Assembly: GCA_037954665.1 (NCBI GenBank)
Contig: JBBMOL010000550.1
Span: 62,001-126,000, forward strand
Source: Laguncularia racemosa
Taxonomy: Eukaryota; Streptophyta; Magnoliopsida; Myrtales; Combretaceae
Reading direction: 5' to 3'
DNA length: 64,000 bases
This document shows, in pieces, positions 45,426 through 56,371 of the stretch. The position numbers were made by a program, and so were the translations under genes. Under the pieces are notes generated by a model. That model saw only the letters and a list, made by a program, of their open reading frames with translations. It was not told the DNA's origin and ran no database searches. The stretch's first letter is position 1, and each line of letters opens with the position of its first letter.

Positions 45426-47395
45426 TGTAAACAACCCATTTTTACCTCCCTATGTAGATAATAATAAAAAATAAATAAAATAAAAAATAGTAATAATAAT
45501 AAAAAGGTGGAACTTGGTTTATGAGATAGCAAAAATTTAATGGAAAAAATAATAAATATAGTACTAACAAGTAACAAAAATAATAATAAAAAATTTTCAA
45601 TAAGATTAAGGAAATAAGGGTCTCTAAATCAAGCACGGGAATTTCAAATTGATAGAAAATTAATTGAGGATGATAGCTTATATGCAAATTTGTTGCATAT
45701 AATAAATGAGAAAAAGGACCAGCATAGTTAGTCCACCCATGTGCCTCAAACAATTAAGCAAAGCATGAGGTTGTGTGTTCGAGACTCTTAAGATAAACTC
45801 TGAAAATTGTTTTCAATAGAGAAGAAAAGGTTGCCACGTGGTAGCGTTTCATTGGTTAGGAAAAATCATGTGCTAGGCACGTGATCATCTTTTCTAGCGG
45901 GATGGCAATTGAAAATAGAAAAGAGAGAAAATCGTGAGCAAATTCCAGCTATTCAAGAATTTTTTAAAATCTTTTCAGATTATAACAAAAGAAAACAGAT
46001 AAAACACAAAAACAACTCTAATATAAAGGATTCGCATCAATATTTTTCAAATTGCGGGAAGATAAAACAAACCCCAATCGCGATTTTGATTTAAACTCAT
46101 CCCCCTTGGTCACGTCCAGGCCTATAAATAAGGCTGATTCTTGAGCAGAAGAAAAAAGGAGGAGGAAAAAGGGAGAGCAAAAAGAAAAAAAAAAACAAAG
46201 AAGAAAAATAATACTGAGCAAACTCCAACTGCTACACCGAAACCAGCCCCCCACCCACAGCCACTGTTCTTTACTGCCGTTGACACCCGAACCACCCAAA
46301 CATGATTGACTTCCACGCCGGCCTGCACCCAGGAAGTGTCCTAACTCCTCGCCTCATGTCGCCACTTGCTAGAGCATGTACAATTGACTGAGTTCTTAGT
46401 AAACTCGCTAGCCCTCGACCCGAATTGAATCGAGCTAACCTGACCCAACCCGAACAACATCAACCCTTGTCTAGGTAAGTGAGGTTAATATTATTATTAT
46501 TATTATTATTAGTTTAGTTAACAAGTAAAATATATATATATAATAAATAATAATAATAACGATAAAAGACATATATTCTTAGAAATTTTTCTTTTTCTTT
46601 GTTATTGATAAAATGATAATAAATCTTAATAAATGAGAATTAGGTATGGAATTTCTCTTTCTTTTAAAAAAAATTAAGTTTAAGATATGATTTTTCTTCA
46701 AAAAACAATAAGAAATGTTTTGTCACTTAGGAAGCAATGATTATTGTGAAATAAAAAAAAATCAATTGGTATTTTCAAAAATTATTATTATTATTATTAT
46801 TTTCAAAATAAGGAAATAAGGTTTAGAATTTTTTAAAAATATATATATAATAAAATTTTCTAAATGGTAATAAACATAAAGCTGGTTTGTTTTATTTTTA
46901 ATTAAATCAAAGCACTAAAGTTTTTTTATAAATAAGCAAACTATAGCCTGTTTGATCTCAAATAACGGGTACGTAGGCACCCTTATGAGGCAACTTTGAA
47001 AAATAAAAAAAATATTTTAAAATCATTATTAGTATAACCATTATTTCGTTTTTATATGTTTTTAGTATTTTTTTATGCTAAAAAAGGATATCATGAAATA
47101 AAATATATTATTCAAATTTTAGAATTTTAAAAGGATAGCTCCCGAGTCAAGAATCTCTAGCTTTTCTGTTTTTTTTTTTTTTAAAATAGTTTCGTTGACT
47201 AGTGTTCAAGTTAGAATTAATTCGCTCAATTAATTCTAACTTAACAATTTTCCCAACTCCAATTGGGTAGTGACTCCAAATAAATAATAATAAAAAAAAA
47301 TCCTAGTTCAAGTTGAGGATTTGTATTATATGGGCATGGGATCTAATGTGAATTGAATTAGAAAAATAATTAAAATTTTTAAATTAGACTCGATA
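45426..47395 (+). repeat. 5' LTR of element F
   Basis: 1970 bp, from TGTAAACAACC to GACTCGATA (CA end mutated to TA). It pairs with 62513-64000 and is a relative of the element C LTRs. The TATA box CCTATAAATAAGGC is at 46121-46134; AAT/ATT microsatellites lie at 46486-46512 and 46780-46803. A strong donor-like AG/GTAAGT lies at 46473-46480. Confidence 0.9.
46121..46134 (+). promoter_or_regulatory. TATA box of element F 5' LTR
   Basis: CCTATAAATAAGGC, repeated in the 3' LTR at about 63186-63199, and similar to the CCTATAAATAAAG of element C. Transcription would start roughly 30 bases downstream. Confidence 0.65.
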
Positions 47396-47398
47396 GGA

Positions 47399-47413
47399 TG
47401 GCGACTCCACTGG
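47399..47413 (+). other. Primer-binding site of element F
   Basis: TGGCGACTCCACTGG three bases after the LTR end, the non-Met type shared with element C and consistent with the Arg-tRNA type of Ogre elements. Confidence 0.75.
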
Positions 47414-47986
47414 GGAGGTTTAGTGGGCTAGCCACCTAAATCTTCTGAAATTATAATTTATTTTAGATATCTTTAATTGTCATTCTTTCTATAAAATTTA
47501 TTTGTACTAATGTTTGTACTTTCTAGTAACATAGGGATTTGATAAATTTAGCCTTTATTGAGTTTTCATGCATGTGACTGTGTGATTTGATACGGCCAGA
47601 CCCAGGCAGTTTAGGATCCTAAGATGGGGAGGCATTGTGTAAGTTCCAAGTGAAGTGAAGTAATCATCACTCAGGGCCGATTAGGTTACCCCACCTAATG
47701 TTTCGATATGGCCCAAGATCCATTTCTTCAAAAATGTGGGAGGCCATAGAGCTTGGAAACCTTTAAAACCCACCTCTTTGCATACATGAGATCATGAATT
47801 GGCAAATAATTAACACTGTAGTATCTTGCAAAAAAAAAAATTGCAATTTAGAGTTTTGATGTAATTTCCTTTTTGTAAACATTTCCTGTAAAAGAATTAT
47901 TATCATGGTGATTGTGTATTTTTCATTACAAATTTGTTGACATATTTATTTGTAATGTAGAAATTTTCATTTTGTAACTCTTCTAG
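47414..47986 (+). other. Element F leader between primer site and ORF1
   Basis: Non-coding; the part at 47600-47790 closely matches the reverse complement of 15300-15480 in element C. It ends in the acceptor-like CTTCTAG. Confidence 0.6.
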
Positions 47987-49535
47987 ATGGCTAGCGCTGT
48001 AATTGACCATCTTCTTTGCAAAGAGATTCGTGTTTGCTAGGCTCTAGATCTCAAGTTGATATTGGACCATTGGCTTACTCTATACAATCCTGAAGAATAG
48101 ACCTTCATCTAAGACAAAGTAGGGCCCATTGTTTCACTAATGAAAATGGACGTCAACCTACCTTTGATTCAGGATGTATTACACTTTTAGGAGCCTGAGC
48201 TTGTAACTTTCTTCATCGGGCTACATGAGATCACCCTAACCATGGAAGAGTATACCTAGCTTCTCCGGGCCCCTCCACTTTCCAATGGGATATATGTGCT
48301 AGATTTAGAGGCTAGGCTAACCAGCATATTCAGCAAACTTCTAGGGGTTCGTAGAGTGGGGATCAACCAAGCACTGGAAAATAGCAATGGGTACTGTCTT
48401 CGAATGGATGATTTAGAGACTTTTTTGTAGCGCAATTCAATAAGGGAAGTAAGAAAGATATTATATGTGGAAACCCTAAAAACTACAAACAAATACGGGT
48501 TTATGCTTTCATCTTAATGACATTTTCAACTATTCTTTTTCCTACCAGGGTCTTCCACATTCATTATAGAGCTGCAGAATTGGTATCTAAGTTCTTGGAA
48601 GGAAAATCTTACATGTCGGCCCTTTTAGCTGAGCAGATCTGAAATTTAAATTTCGTAAAGAAAAAGGGTCATGGAATCCTCTGCTCTAATATTAATCTTA
48701 TTATGATCTGGTCTATAAGCCATCTCAAATGTTTTAGGCTAAACATGGTTAGAAGGTCGCTAGCCCCATAGGTGGACCTCATAGATTCACGTGCAGAAAG
48801 GATGAAGCTGCCAGACGACCTTCCTAGCTATAGTTGGGTTGAAGTACTCAAGGTTTTCAGTGCTAAAGACATTCTGTGGAATGTCGGATGGAGTTGTTGC
48901 AATAAGATTATTCTAATGTGCAGAAGCTTTCAAGCCATTCCATTGATTGGGCTTAATTGGTGCACGGACTATCATCCAAATTTAGTGGTTCGTCAATTTA
49001 GCACCATCTAAGACATAGTTCATAGGCCTTCATTAGAAAGGGTTACGGTTGAATTTCAGGACCCAAACATGTTAGTAGCTGACAAGATCGCCAAGTTGGC
49101 AGAAGTAAGGGCCTTATGGGAGGCTCGAATTGAGACCCTAATATCGACCTCGGGGAATTGGATGGTAAAGTGGGAAAACACCGAGCTACCAGGGATTTTA
49201 TCATCAATCAATTATATAAGATGGGGGACAGGATGTACCATGCTCCTGATGTCACTTAGCCTACACTAGGCAAACCAAGCTTAGAAATGAAAACTTACAT
49301 AGAGTAGGTGAGAACTCGGATGGAAGTCCATTTTGAAACCACAGAGAGCAAGAAAAACGTATGGAAGAATAGATTCAAGGAATTTAATCAGAGGAATAAG
49401 GCACTTGATGCCCAGCCGAGGAAAACCCAGGCATGGGTTAAAACACTAGAAGCTGCCATGGACGCTGAGAAGAAAAAGAAAGATTCATCGCCTACCAATA
49501 AAAGAAGAGGAAGCTTAGAATTTAGGAGGAATTAA
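47987..49535 (+). pseudogene. Element F ORF1 (DUF7745-like, decayed)
   Basis: Starts with MASAVIDHLLCKEI at 47987, the same start context (CTAG/ATGGCTAG) as in element C. Recognisable blocks: LTLYNPEE, PHEITLTMEEYT-like, LSNGIYVLDLEARL, KLLGVRRVGINQALENSNGY; then 48772-49011 (VDLIDSRAERMKLPDDL, ILMCRSFQAIPLIGLNW) and a Lys/Glu-rich, coiled-coil-like end (49069-49535, with KKNVWKNRFKEFNQRN). Family name is by recall. The function of ORF1 in Tat/Ogre elements is not established. Many stops and several frameshifts. Confidence 0.72.
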
Positions 49536-49789
49536 TCATAGGATTTCTTTCTTTTAAATGTTTTGAATAAAGCATTGAACTCCAAAGTTTGCAATATTAA
49601 TAAAATTTTAGTATTATTACATCATTAATTAAGTGTTGGTTCTTTCGCATCGATGTGTGATACATGCATCATCCCCATTTGTTTTCTTTTTTGAAATAGA
49701 AATCAAGTCTGACTTTCCAAGTATCAAATATAACTCTTAAACAACCAAACCCTCTAGAAGTCCAATTAACACTCGCTTTAGAACTAAAA

Positions 49790-51335
49790 TGGCTAGCAGT
49801 GGAAATAACAACAGCAACAGTCATGTTAATAGTGGCAATAGCAACAACACTAACACCTCCCCCGATCTAAGAATCGTATCATTAGAACAAATAGTCTAAT
49901 AATTGACCATGCAAGTCCGTTTCTTGATAGAGAACATTGGTCTCCTTCGCACCACCTAGCTTGCTCAAGAGGAACATTTAGGGGCTCAAAAGCGAAAAGT
50001 AGTGGAAATCCAGCCACCGAAATATGAGGAAATCAACTCCTAACTCAATCCTACATTCGAGTATGAACTAAGAACAACGATCAATATGGGGCCAACTTCG
50101 AATGACATAAAGAGGGAAATGGAAGGTAGGTAGAAAGAAATAGAGAGGAAACTCTTCCAGTAATTGACTAACAAGACAAAGACTTTGGAGGGTCCCAACA
50201 GTTTTGATCAAACTGACATCATAGACCTATTGGTATATGGTGCGAATGCTTATCCAGAAAAATTCAAGGTACCAAAGTTTGAGAAATATAATGGCACCGG
50301 TTGTCCTCAGATGCAAACAAGGCTATACATGCAAAAAAATGAGTAAATATGCACAATATGACTAGCTCATGGTCCAAACCTTTTAGGATAGCCTTATAAG
50401 CCCTATTTTAACATAGTATGCATAATTAGATCTCAACCAAGTCAATACATGGGATAAATTGGCCCATGCATTTTATGAGCAATACAAATTCAACATTGAA
50501 GTTACCCCTTCGATGCTGGATTTAGGGAGCCTTCGAAAGAAGCATAATGAATCCTTCAAAGAATATGCTTAGTGTTGGAGGGCTCAAGTTGCTAGGTTTT
50601 CCACTCCAATCTCGGGGAAAGAGCAAACTTTTATTTTCACCAACACATTGGAGAAACCCTATTTCATACATCTGGTGGGATAAACCTCATCCAGTTTCAC
50701 AGAAGTAGTGGTAGTAGGATGCAGGATAGAGAACGCCATTACATCTGGAAAACTCCAAACTACCGACTCTCCTAGAATCGCATCATCCCCAAGACTCATG
50801 GGGAATAATAAAGGTAAAGAAGCCATGGTCAATATGGTTAACTCAAGCAGGAATAGCATACTGGGATCTCACATGACTTTCCAGACAACGACCACCTCAA
50901 TCTAACAACCACCGATGAATCAAACTCAAGTTACCAAGGTTCCAAGACAGTTTACTCCAATCTCTATCCTACTCAACTAGGTTTTCGCTCGATTATGAGT
51001 AGATAATCTCATCAGCTTCAAGATCCCCAACGACCGATACAGGCTAAGGAATTTCGACCTAAGCCTCAAATGTGAGTATCATATGGGGCAAAAAGGACAC
51101 TCCACTAACAATTGTTACAGACTTCAGAACAAAATCTAAGATTTAATCGATGCAAGAATAATGCAGTTAGATTTCATTAATGCACCAACCCCGAACATTA
51201 GCAACAATCCACTACCCAATCACAGTCCTACAATCAACATGATCACAATTGAAGAGCCAGAACCTAGACTAAAAAGACTCTCTACTCCAGCAAAACAAAT
51301 AGCAGACCATTTATAGTGCATGAACCCAAAAGATA
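49790..51335 (+). pseudogene. Element F gag (decayed)
   Basis: Begins near 49790 with MASSGNNNSNSHVNSGN, an Asn/Ser-rich N-terminus. Core blocks follow: NAYPEKFKVPKFEKYNGTG (50249-50305), then YEQYKFNIEVTPSMLDLGSL and ESFKEYA with WRAQVARF (about 50477-50600), the usual Tat/Ogre capsid signature. A zinc-finger region CEYHMGQKGHSTNNCYRLQ lies near 51068-51124. At least a dozen stops are present, so no protein would be made. Confidence 0.8.
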
Positions 51336-52810
51336 AAACTCAGGAGGAAAAGAATACGAACAAAGCTCTTAAGCTACATAAGAGTCACAGACAAAGGGAG
51401 TTAAGAAAGAGGTGGTTGGATGGAGATCCAACAGTTGACACCTTGGGTGAATTATTCGAAAAGTTCGAATACCTAGTGGATTACTCTTTCACACCGATGG
51501 TCTATGGGCCGTCTACTGGTTGGGGGCCTGAATTCGAAGAGGAAGACAACCGGCTAGATTAAAAAGATAAGTCCGTAAATATGATCAGATCTAGCCCAAA
51601 ACTAGTAGTTATAAAATGTTACGAGGAACTAAAGCAAAGGTAAAGTTCCCAAAGAAGAAGTATGTATTCTATGTCCCAATCTCCCCAAAGAAATATAAAG
51701 TAACAACACTTGACTATCAAGCTATCAATGAGGAGAAAGCTTTAATAATAAGAGGGATCACTTGCTTAAGAAGAATCTACAATCCTAAAAATAGGGTCTT
51801 CATTGATGAGCCCATTGCTGAGGTAGAAAAGGAAGAGGAAAAGGGACTTCCTACATTCACAATGATGATTAAATTAAGTGAGTATAAGATCATGGAACAA
51901 CTAACTAAAGTCTCGGCCCAAATATCACTCATGGGCCTTCTTATATCATCTGAACCCCATCGAGAGGCACTCTTCAAAGTACTCAGACAAGTTAAGGTGC
52001 TAGAAGGAATTAAAATAGAAAAAATGAGCCACGTCACAGACTCGATCTTCACTATGGATTAGATATCCTTCTTGCCTGAAGAGTTAGGAGAAGATGGCTA
52101 TTTACATACTAAGCTACTTTTCATAGTGGTAAAATGCAACAATACAATAGTATCTCGGGTCCTCATAGACAATGGATCTTCTCTTAATGTATGCCCTCTA
52201 ACTACCCTCGACTTGCTAGGGGTCGATATGAGCAACATTAGGTTAAGCTCAATGGTAGTCAGGGCCTTTGATGGTTTTAAGAGGGAAATCGTGGGAGAGA
52301 TTAGCCGGCAAGTAGAGATCGGCCCTCAAATTTCAACATCTCATTCCAAGTCCTCGATATCTCAAGTCTTTTAATCTATTACTAGGGAGACCTTAGATAC
52401 ACATAGCAAGAGCCATACCTTTGAGCCTTCACCAAAAGGTCAAATTCATATCAAATGGCCAAATAGTCACTATGCTAGGTGAGCAAGACTATGCCATCTA
52501 TAAGGAAACGACTATACCTTACATTGGGGAAGATGGCCCTAAAAACTTTGGGCTCCAAATATTCGATGAGGTATGCATGGTCACTAAAGAGGAGACAAGC
52601 GAAGCGAGGCCCCGATTCAAGAAAGGACAGTAGAGGACGTTTAGTTTAAGGTATATCTCTACTCCAAGAGAAGAAATTCAAGCAATGTGCACTAAAGGCA
52701 AAAGGGGAGAGAGACTATATGATACCCGAATGGATTTTCCACCCCTTCAACAGACTTTATCTAGGCCGGTTAGTACTCAAGATCCAGGAGAAATTCAAGC
52801 CAAGTTAAAC
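51336..52810 (+). pseudogene. Element F post-gag linker and aspartic protease (decayed)
   Basis: Open stretches at 51320-51562 and 51616-52062 form the linker (EQLTKVSAQISLMGLLISSE and PHREALFKVLRQVKV are standard Tat-lineage motifs). The protease follows at about 52072-52374 with the active site VLIDNGSSLNVCPLTTLD (Asp in DNGSS) and the flap-side RLSSMVVRAFDGFKRE. The frame at 52421-52633 carries LHQKVKFISNGQIVT, part of the protease-to-RT linker. Element G interrupts at 52810. Confidence 0.83.
52806..52810. repeat. Left target-site duplication of element G (TAAAC)
   Basis: TAAAC precedes the LTR at 52811 and recurs at 57340-57344. Confidence 0.92.
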
Positions 52811-53849
52811 TGATAGGAATCAAAATCCGACAAGACCTATCATTAGGGCAAAAACTAAAGGAATTCGAATTTTGGCGATGAGGGCCCATTTTGAGCAGAT
52901 CGACCCCAAAATTATTTATATATTAACCTCTTTTCTATTATTCTTGTATTGTGTTTTCCAGCAGGCACACTTATCATATTTTATAGGGCAATGGACAAAC
53001 TCCCTCAGACTCAACTTGTGGGTTATCCATGGACCGACCTGAACCGGTGATGAGCTGGGCCAATGGATCCTATAGAGGACCGGCATGTTGAAGACCAATT
53101 TCTTTTATATATTTTTCATTTGCATGGACTATTTATGTTGTAATCATTTTGGGACACATTTATTTCCTTGTAATTTTCATTTAGGGTTAGCCACCTTAAA
53201 AGTGGCAAACTTGTAATTTTGAGCACTTTTTAACCCTAGAAGTAGCAAGTATAAATACTTGCTTAAGAGAGGGTTTGGGAGGCCATATTTTTCAGAATTG
53301 AGAGTTCATTTTCACATGAGGATTAGGGTTCCTTATTTTCATTAGACTCTTATCAATTTCAATCCCAAGAGTTGAAATTATGGCGAGTGTAACACCTTGA
53401 AATTGTGAGTAGTATCAATTTCATTTTGTTGTGATTTCTTTTCTTCTCTAGTGTGTCATATCTAGGGGTGAATTGAGATAGTTCTTGGATAGATTTGCTT
53501 CTTATTATTTTTGAATTCTTGTGTTTAATTAAGATCCTTTGCATTTGAATTCGGTTCATCCTTGAAGAATACCTCTTGAAACGTGATTATCACTTGTGGA
53601 AAGGAGTTCTTAGAATTGAAGTTTTCTTTTGAATTTGTGGATTATTCTCGTGGGATTATATGTGATTAGTGTGATGTTAGAAGAGATTATTATTGTGGTA
53701 TCACAATTGTAACATTGAGTATTTGGATTTCATTGCACCTTCACTAAGATCACGCCATTTTTGCCCTTTTGGAACCGGTTTTGTTGTTGACTTGAGTTTG
53801 TTTTTCTTGAGTCTTTTAATTGCGCTTCTAAGTGGATTTAGGCACATCA
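52811..53849 (+). repeat. 5' LTR of element G
   Basis: 1039 bp, from TGATAGGAATC to GGCACATCA. Relative to the 3' copy it has scattered differences, mostly in the first 300 bases, and is nearly identical after that. The core promoter 20-mer is at 53244-53263. Confidence 0.93.
53244..53263 (+). promoter_or_regulatory. LTR core promoter of G (5' LTR copy)
   Basis: AGCAAGTATAAATACTTGCT: the TATA box inside an inverted repeat, as in A and E. It sits a little over 400 bases into the LTR. Confidence 0.68.
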
Positions 53850-53855
53850 ACTTTT

Positions 53856-53867
53856 TGGTATCAAAGC
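53856..53867 (+). other. Primer-binding site of element G
   Basis: TGGTATCAAAGC, one base different from the initiator-Met complement, six bases after the LTR end. Confidence 0.85.
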
Positions 53868-54970
53868 ACATGTTGAGAGAAGGGATTGGTTGTATTTGAT
53901 TTCGTGGAATTAATCATCAATTAGGGTTGATCAAGTGAAAACCGCAAATTGTGTTGTTGTTGTGGTTTTGAGCTTGCGAAATTACCTTGGCTTAGAATTT
54001 AATTTGCTGTTTGTTGGGCTTGGATTGGGAAGGTTGTTGTATCATCTTATGATCAATAATTTTCGTAGAAGGGCAGAAGCATAGAAGTGTTGTTTAATTT
54101 AACAACTTTTGAACTTGAAAACTTACCAATCCTTGCCGTGACTTGTTGTGGCGTGAAGGAGGATGTGTTAGTTGTTGTTATGACTTCCATTGTGTAATTG
54201 TGAATTAGAGGAGTACAATTTGCATATTGCATTGAGTTTTGATTAGTAAGGAATTTATTTGAATTCAACAACATGCCATTAAGTTGTGGGAGTTAATGAG
54301 TGCTATTTGAATTTGAATTCATTGCTTACCAATTGAAGAAGGCTTGCAATTAGTGAAGTGGTTTGAATTTCAAATTGAAGTTGCTGCCTATTTTGTTGTG
54401 AGTTGCAGTTAGAACTTATGGGGAGTGAAGTATATTTTGTTATTATTGCCATAGAATTGGAGTATATTTGTTATTGTAGCCGTTTGTTATCATTGCCGTA
54501 GAAGTGGAGTGCAATTTGTTGTTGTTGCCGTAGGAGTTGTTAGTGAAGTGAGTGCACCGTGATTAAGGTGTGTGTGGTGGTGTAAATTTGTGGAGTTGTG
54601 TGGAGTAAGGTGCTGCACATTAACATAAAGTGTGAGTGTGAACCATGGCTAATTAAGGAAGTTAAGTAGTGAAGTTTGAAATTCAAATATAAGCATTTAA
54701 GTGTGAAAGTTATTGAGTATTGTTACTTAAACACTTGCTTAGTTGAATTCAATATCTTAACTACTTAGAAGTATTTATTTCTATTTCACTTATTCTAATA
54801 TACTGAAAGTGATAAGAAGTATTTTTTGCATCGGTGACTTGTTGCACCGTGGGTGTACAAGTGTGTGTGTTGTTATCCAAACTTGTTATTGTGACGTGGT
54901 GAAGTGAAGGGAGTGTGCTACAAATTATTTGAGATTACATTTGTACTTCAAATAAATTGCATCCACAAAC
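53868..54970 (+). other. Element G leader
   Basis: About 1.1 kb, T/G-rich and non-coding, containing several GTTGTTGTTG and TGTGTGTG runs. It is the counterpart of the leader of element E. Confidence 0.65.
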
Positions 54971-56371
54971 ATGTCATATGATAGTGTGAATGGAGACATT
55001 GGCAATGAGGCCAATAGCCAAGTGGGTAGCAGAACAGGTCGTCGAAATACAAGTGGAAGAACTTTAGATGAGCAACTTCAGGACCTTACCACAATTGTTG
55101 CTACATTGGCAACAAGAATTGATAGGATGACATTACCACCACCACCTATGGTAAACCTTCAGGCACCACCTAGAGTAGAAGGAGATTATCATGCTCTTAA
55201 GGAAGGCAGAGATGATAATTTTGGGGTTAATCCATACTCGGACAGGGAATTTAGACCACCTCGAGGACTAGAGTGCGGGAAGCTACAAATGCCTTCATTT
55301 GATGGTAAGGGTTCTGCCGATGACTATCTAGGCTGGGAAGAACAAGTTAAGGGTCTTTTCAAGTGTTATGAGATTGATGAAAACTCCAGGGTATACCTTG
55401 CAGCTGTAGAGTTCACAGGGTATGCCGCTTTGTGGTGGAGAAATATGGTGATCAGTAGGCGAATGGATGGAGAGACCAAAATACACACTTGGAGAGACAT
55501 GAAATGAGTTTTGAGGAATAGGTTTATACCGAAACACTACAGGCATGAGTTATTTATGCGTCTTCAGACACTAAGACAGGGGGGTAAAACAGTGGATGAC
55601 TATGTACAGGAGTTTGAGACACTAGTGATCAGATGTGGATCAGTTGAACCTCCTGAACAAACTATAGCTTGTTTTGTATCTGGGTTGAAGTGTGAGATAG
55701 CTTGTGTAGTTGAACTTCAGAGATATAGTACACTTGATGAGGCTATATAGTTAGCCTTGAAAGTGGAAAGACAGAGGCAATCCTATTCATTCCCGGTTAC
55801 TAAGAGCAGACTACCAGGGAACCAAACTGTTTAGGGTCAGTTATGTTCTCCTTCAGAGACACTAGAGGTTCACGAGCAATTGAGTACACCATTGGAGTAT
55901 TCTGAGGATCAGAGTCAGATGAGTCTATCCTTAGAGGGCCAAAATGTACAGAGACAGTTGTGTTCACCTTCAGAGGTCTCAGAGGACAATGAGCAGTTAG
56001 GCTAACCATTAGAAGACCATGAGGATCAGCGACATACAGATGAGTTAGAAAAGGAGGATACAATGTTAGTAAAATGGGTTGAGATAGGGGACACCTCAGT
56101 GGATAATGGGTCATTATTTGTGTTGTAGATGAGATACATCCTGGAAATGGAGGAGAGAAGACAATCACCACCTGTAGTATTTCAGATATTGGGATTCTGC
56201 AGAGATATTTCTTCAGGTGGCTTGCTAAGAGGAAACAAAGTCTCTACTGCATTTGATCTACTAGATTTGAGGAAAAATCATTTTGAGGCCCGAGGAGATG
56301 ATAGGAATCAAAATTCCGACAAGACCTATCAATTAGGAAAAAAACTAAAGGAATTCGAATTTTGGCGATGA
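54971..56371 (+). pseudogene. Element G gag plus acidic spacer plus integrase-like tail, one frame with five stops
   Basis: A single unbroken frame of 466 codons from ATG at 54971 to TGA at 56369-56371, interrupted by stops at 55508, 55748, 55832, 56003 and 56126 and by no frameshift. Residues 1-90 are a Ser/Gly- and Pro-rich start. The capsid core runs from about residue 105 to 265 (MPSFDGKGSADDYLGWEEQV, YAALWWRNMV, TVDDYVQEFETLV, IACFVSGLK). An acidic spacer follows, with QLCSPSE twice, each followed by an EQL motif. The tail has LEMEERRQSPPVVFQILGF and STAFDLLDLRKN, related to the integrase C-terminus of B. The frame crosses the polypurine tract and 24 codons of the 3' LTR. No zinc knuckle seen. 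Confidence 0.85.
56287..56298 (+). other. Polypurine tract of element G
   Basis: GGCCCGAGGAGA directly before the 3' LTR start TGATAGG. It is within the gag-tail reading frame. Confidence 0.82.

Larger units (their letters stand above)
46475..47986 (+). other. Candidate leader intron of element F
   Basis: A donor-like sequence CTAG/GTAAGTGAGG at 46471-46484, inside the LTR, and an acceptor-like TTTTGTAACTCTTCTAG ending at 47986, directly before the ORF1 ATG. Removal would bring ORF1 next to the short 5' exon and delete the primer site from the spliced RNA. The donor is preserved in the 3' LTR (CTAG/GTGAGTGAGG at 63521) and the layout is repeated in element C. No transcript evidence is available to me. 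Confidence 0.45.
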
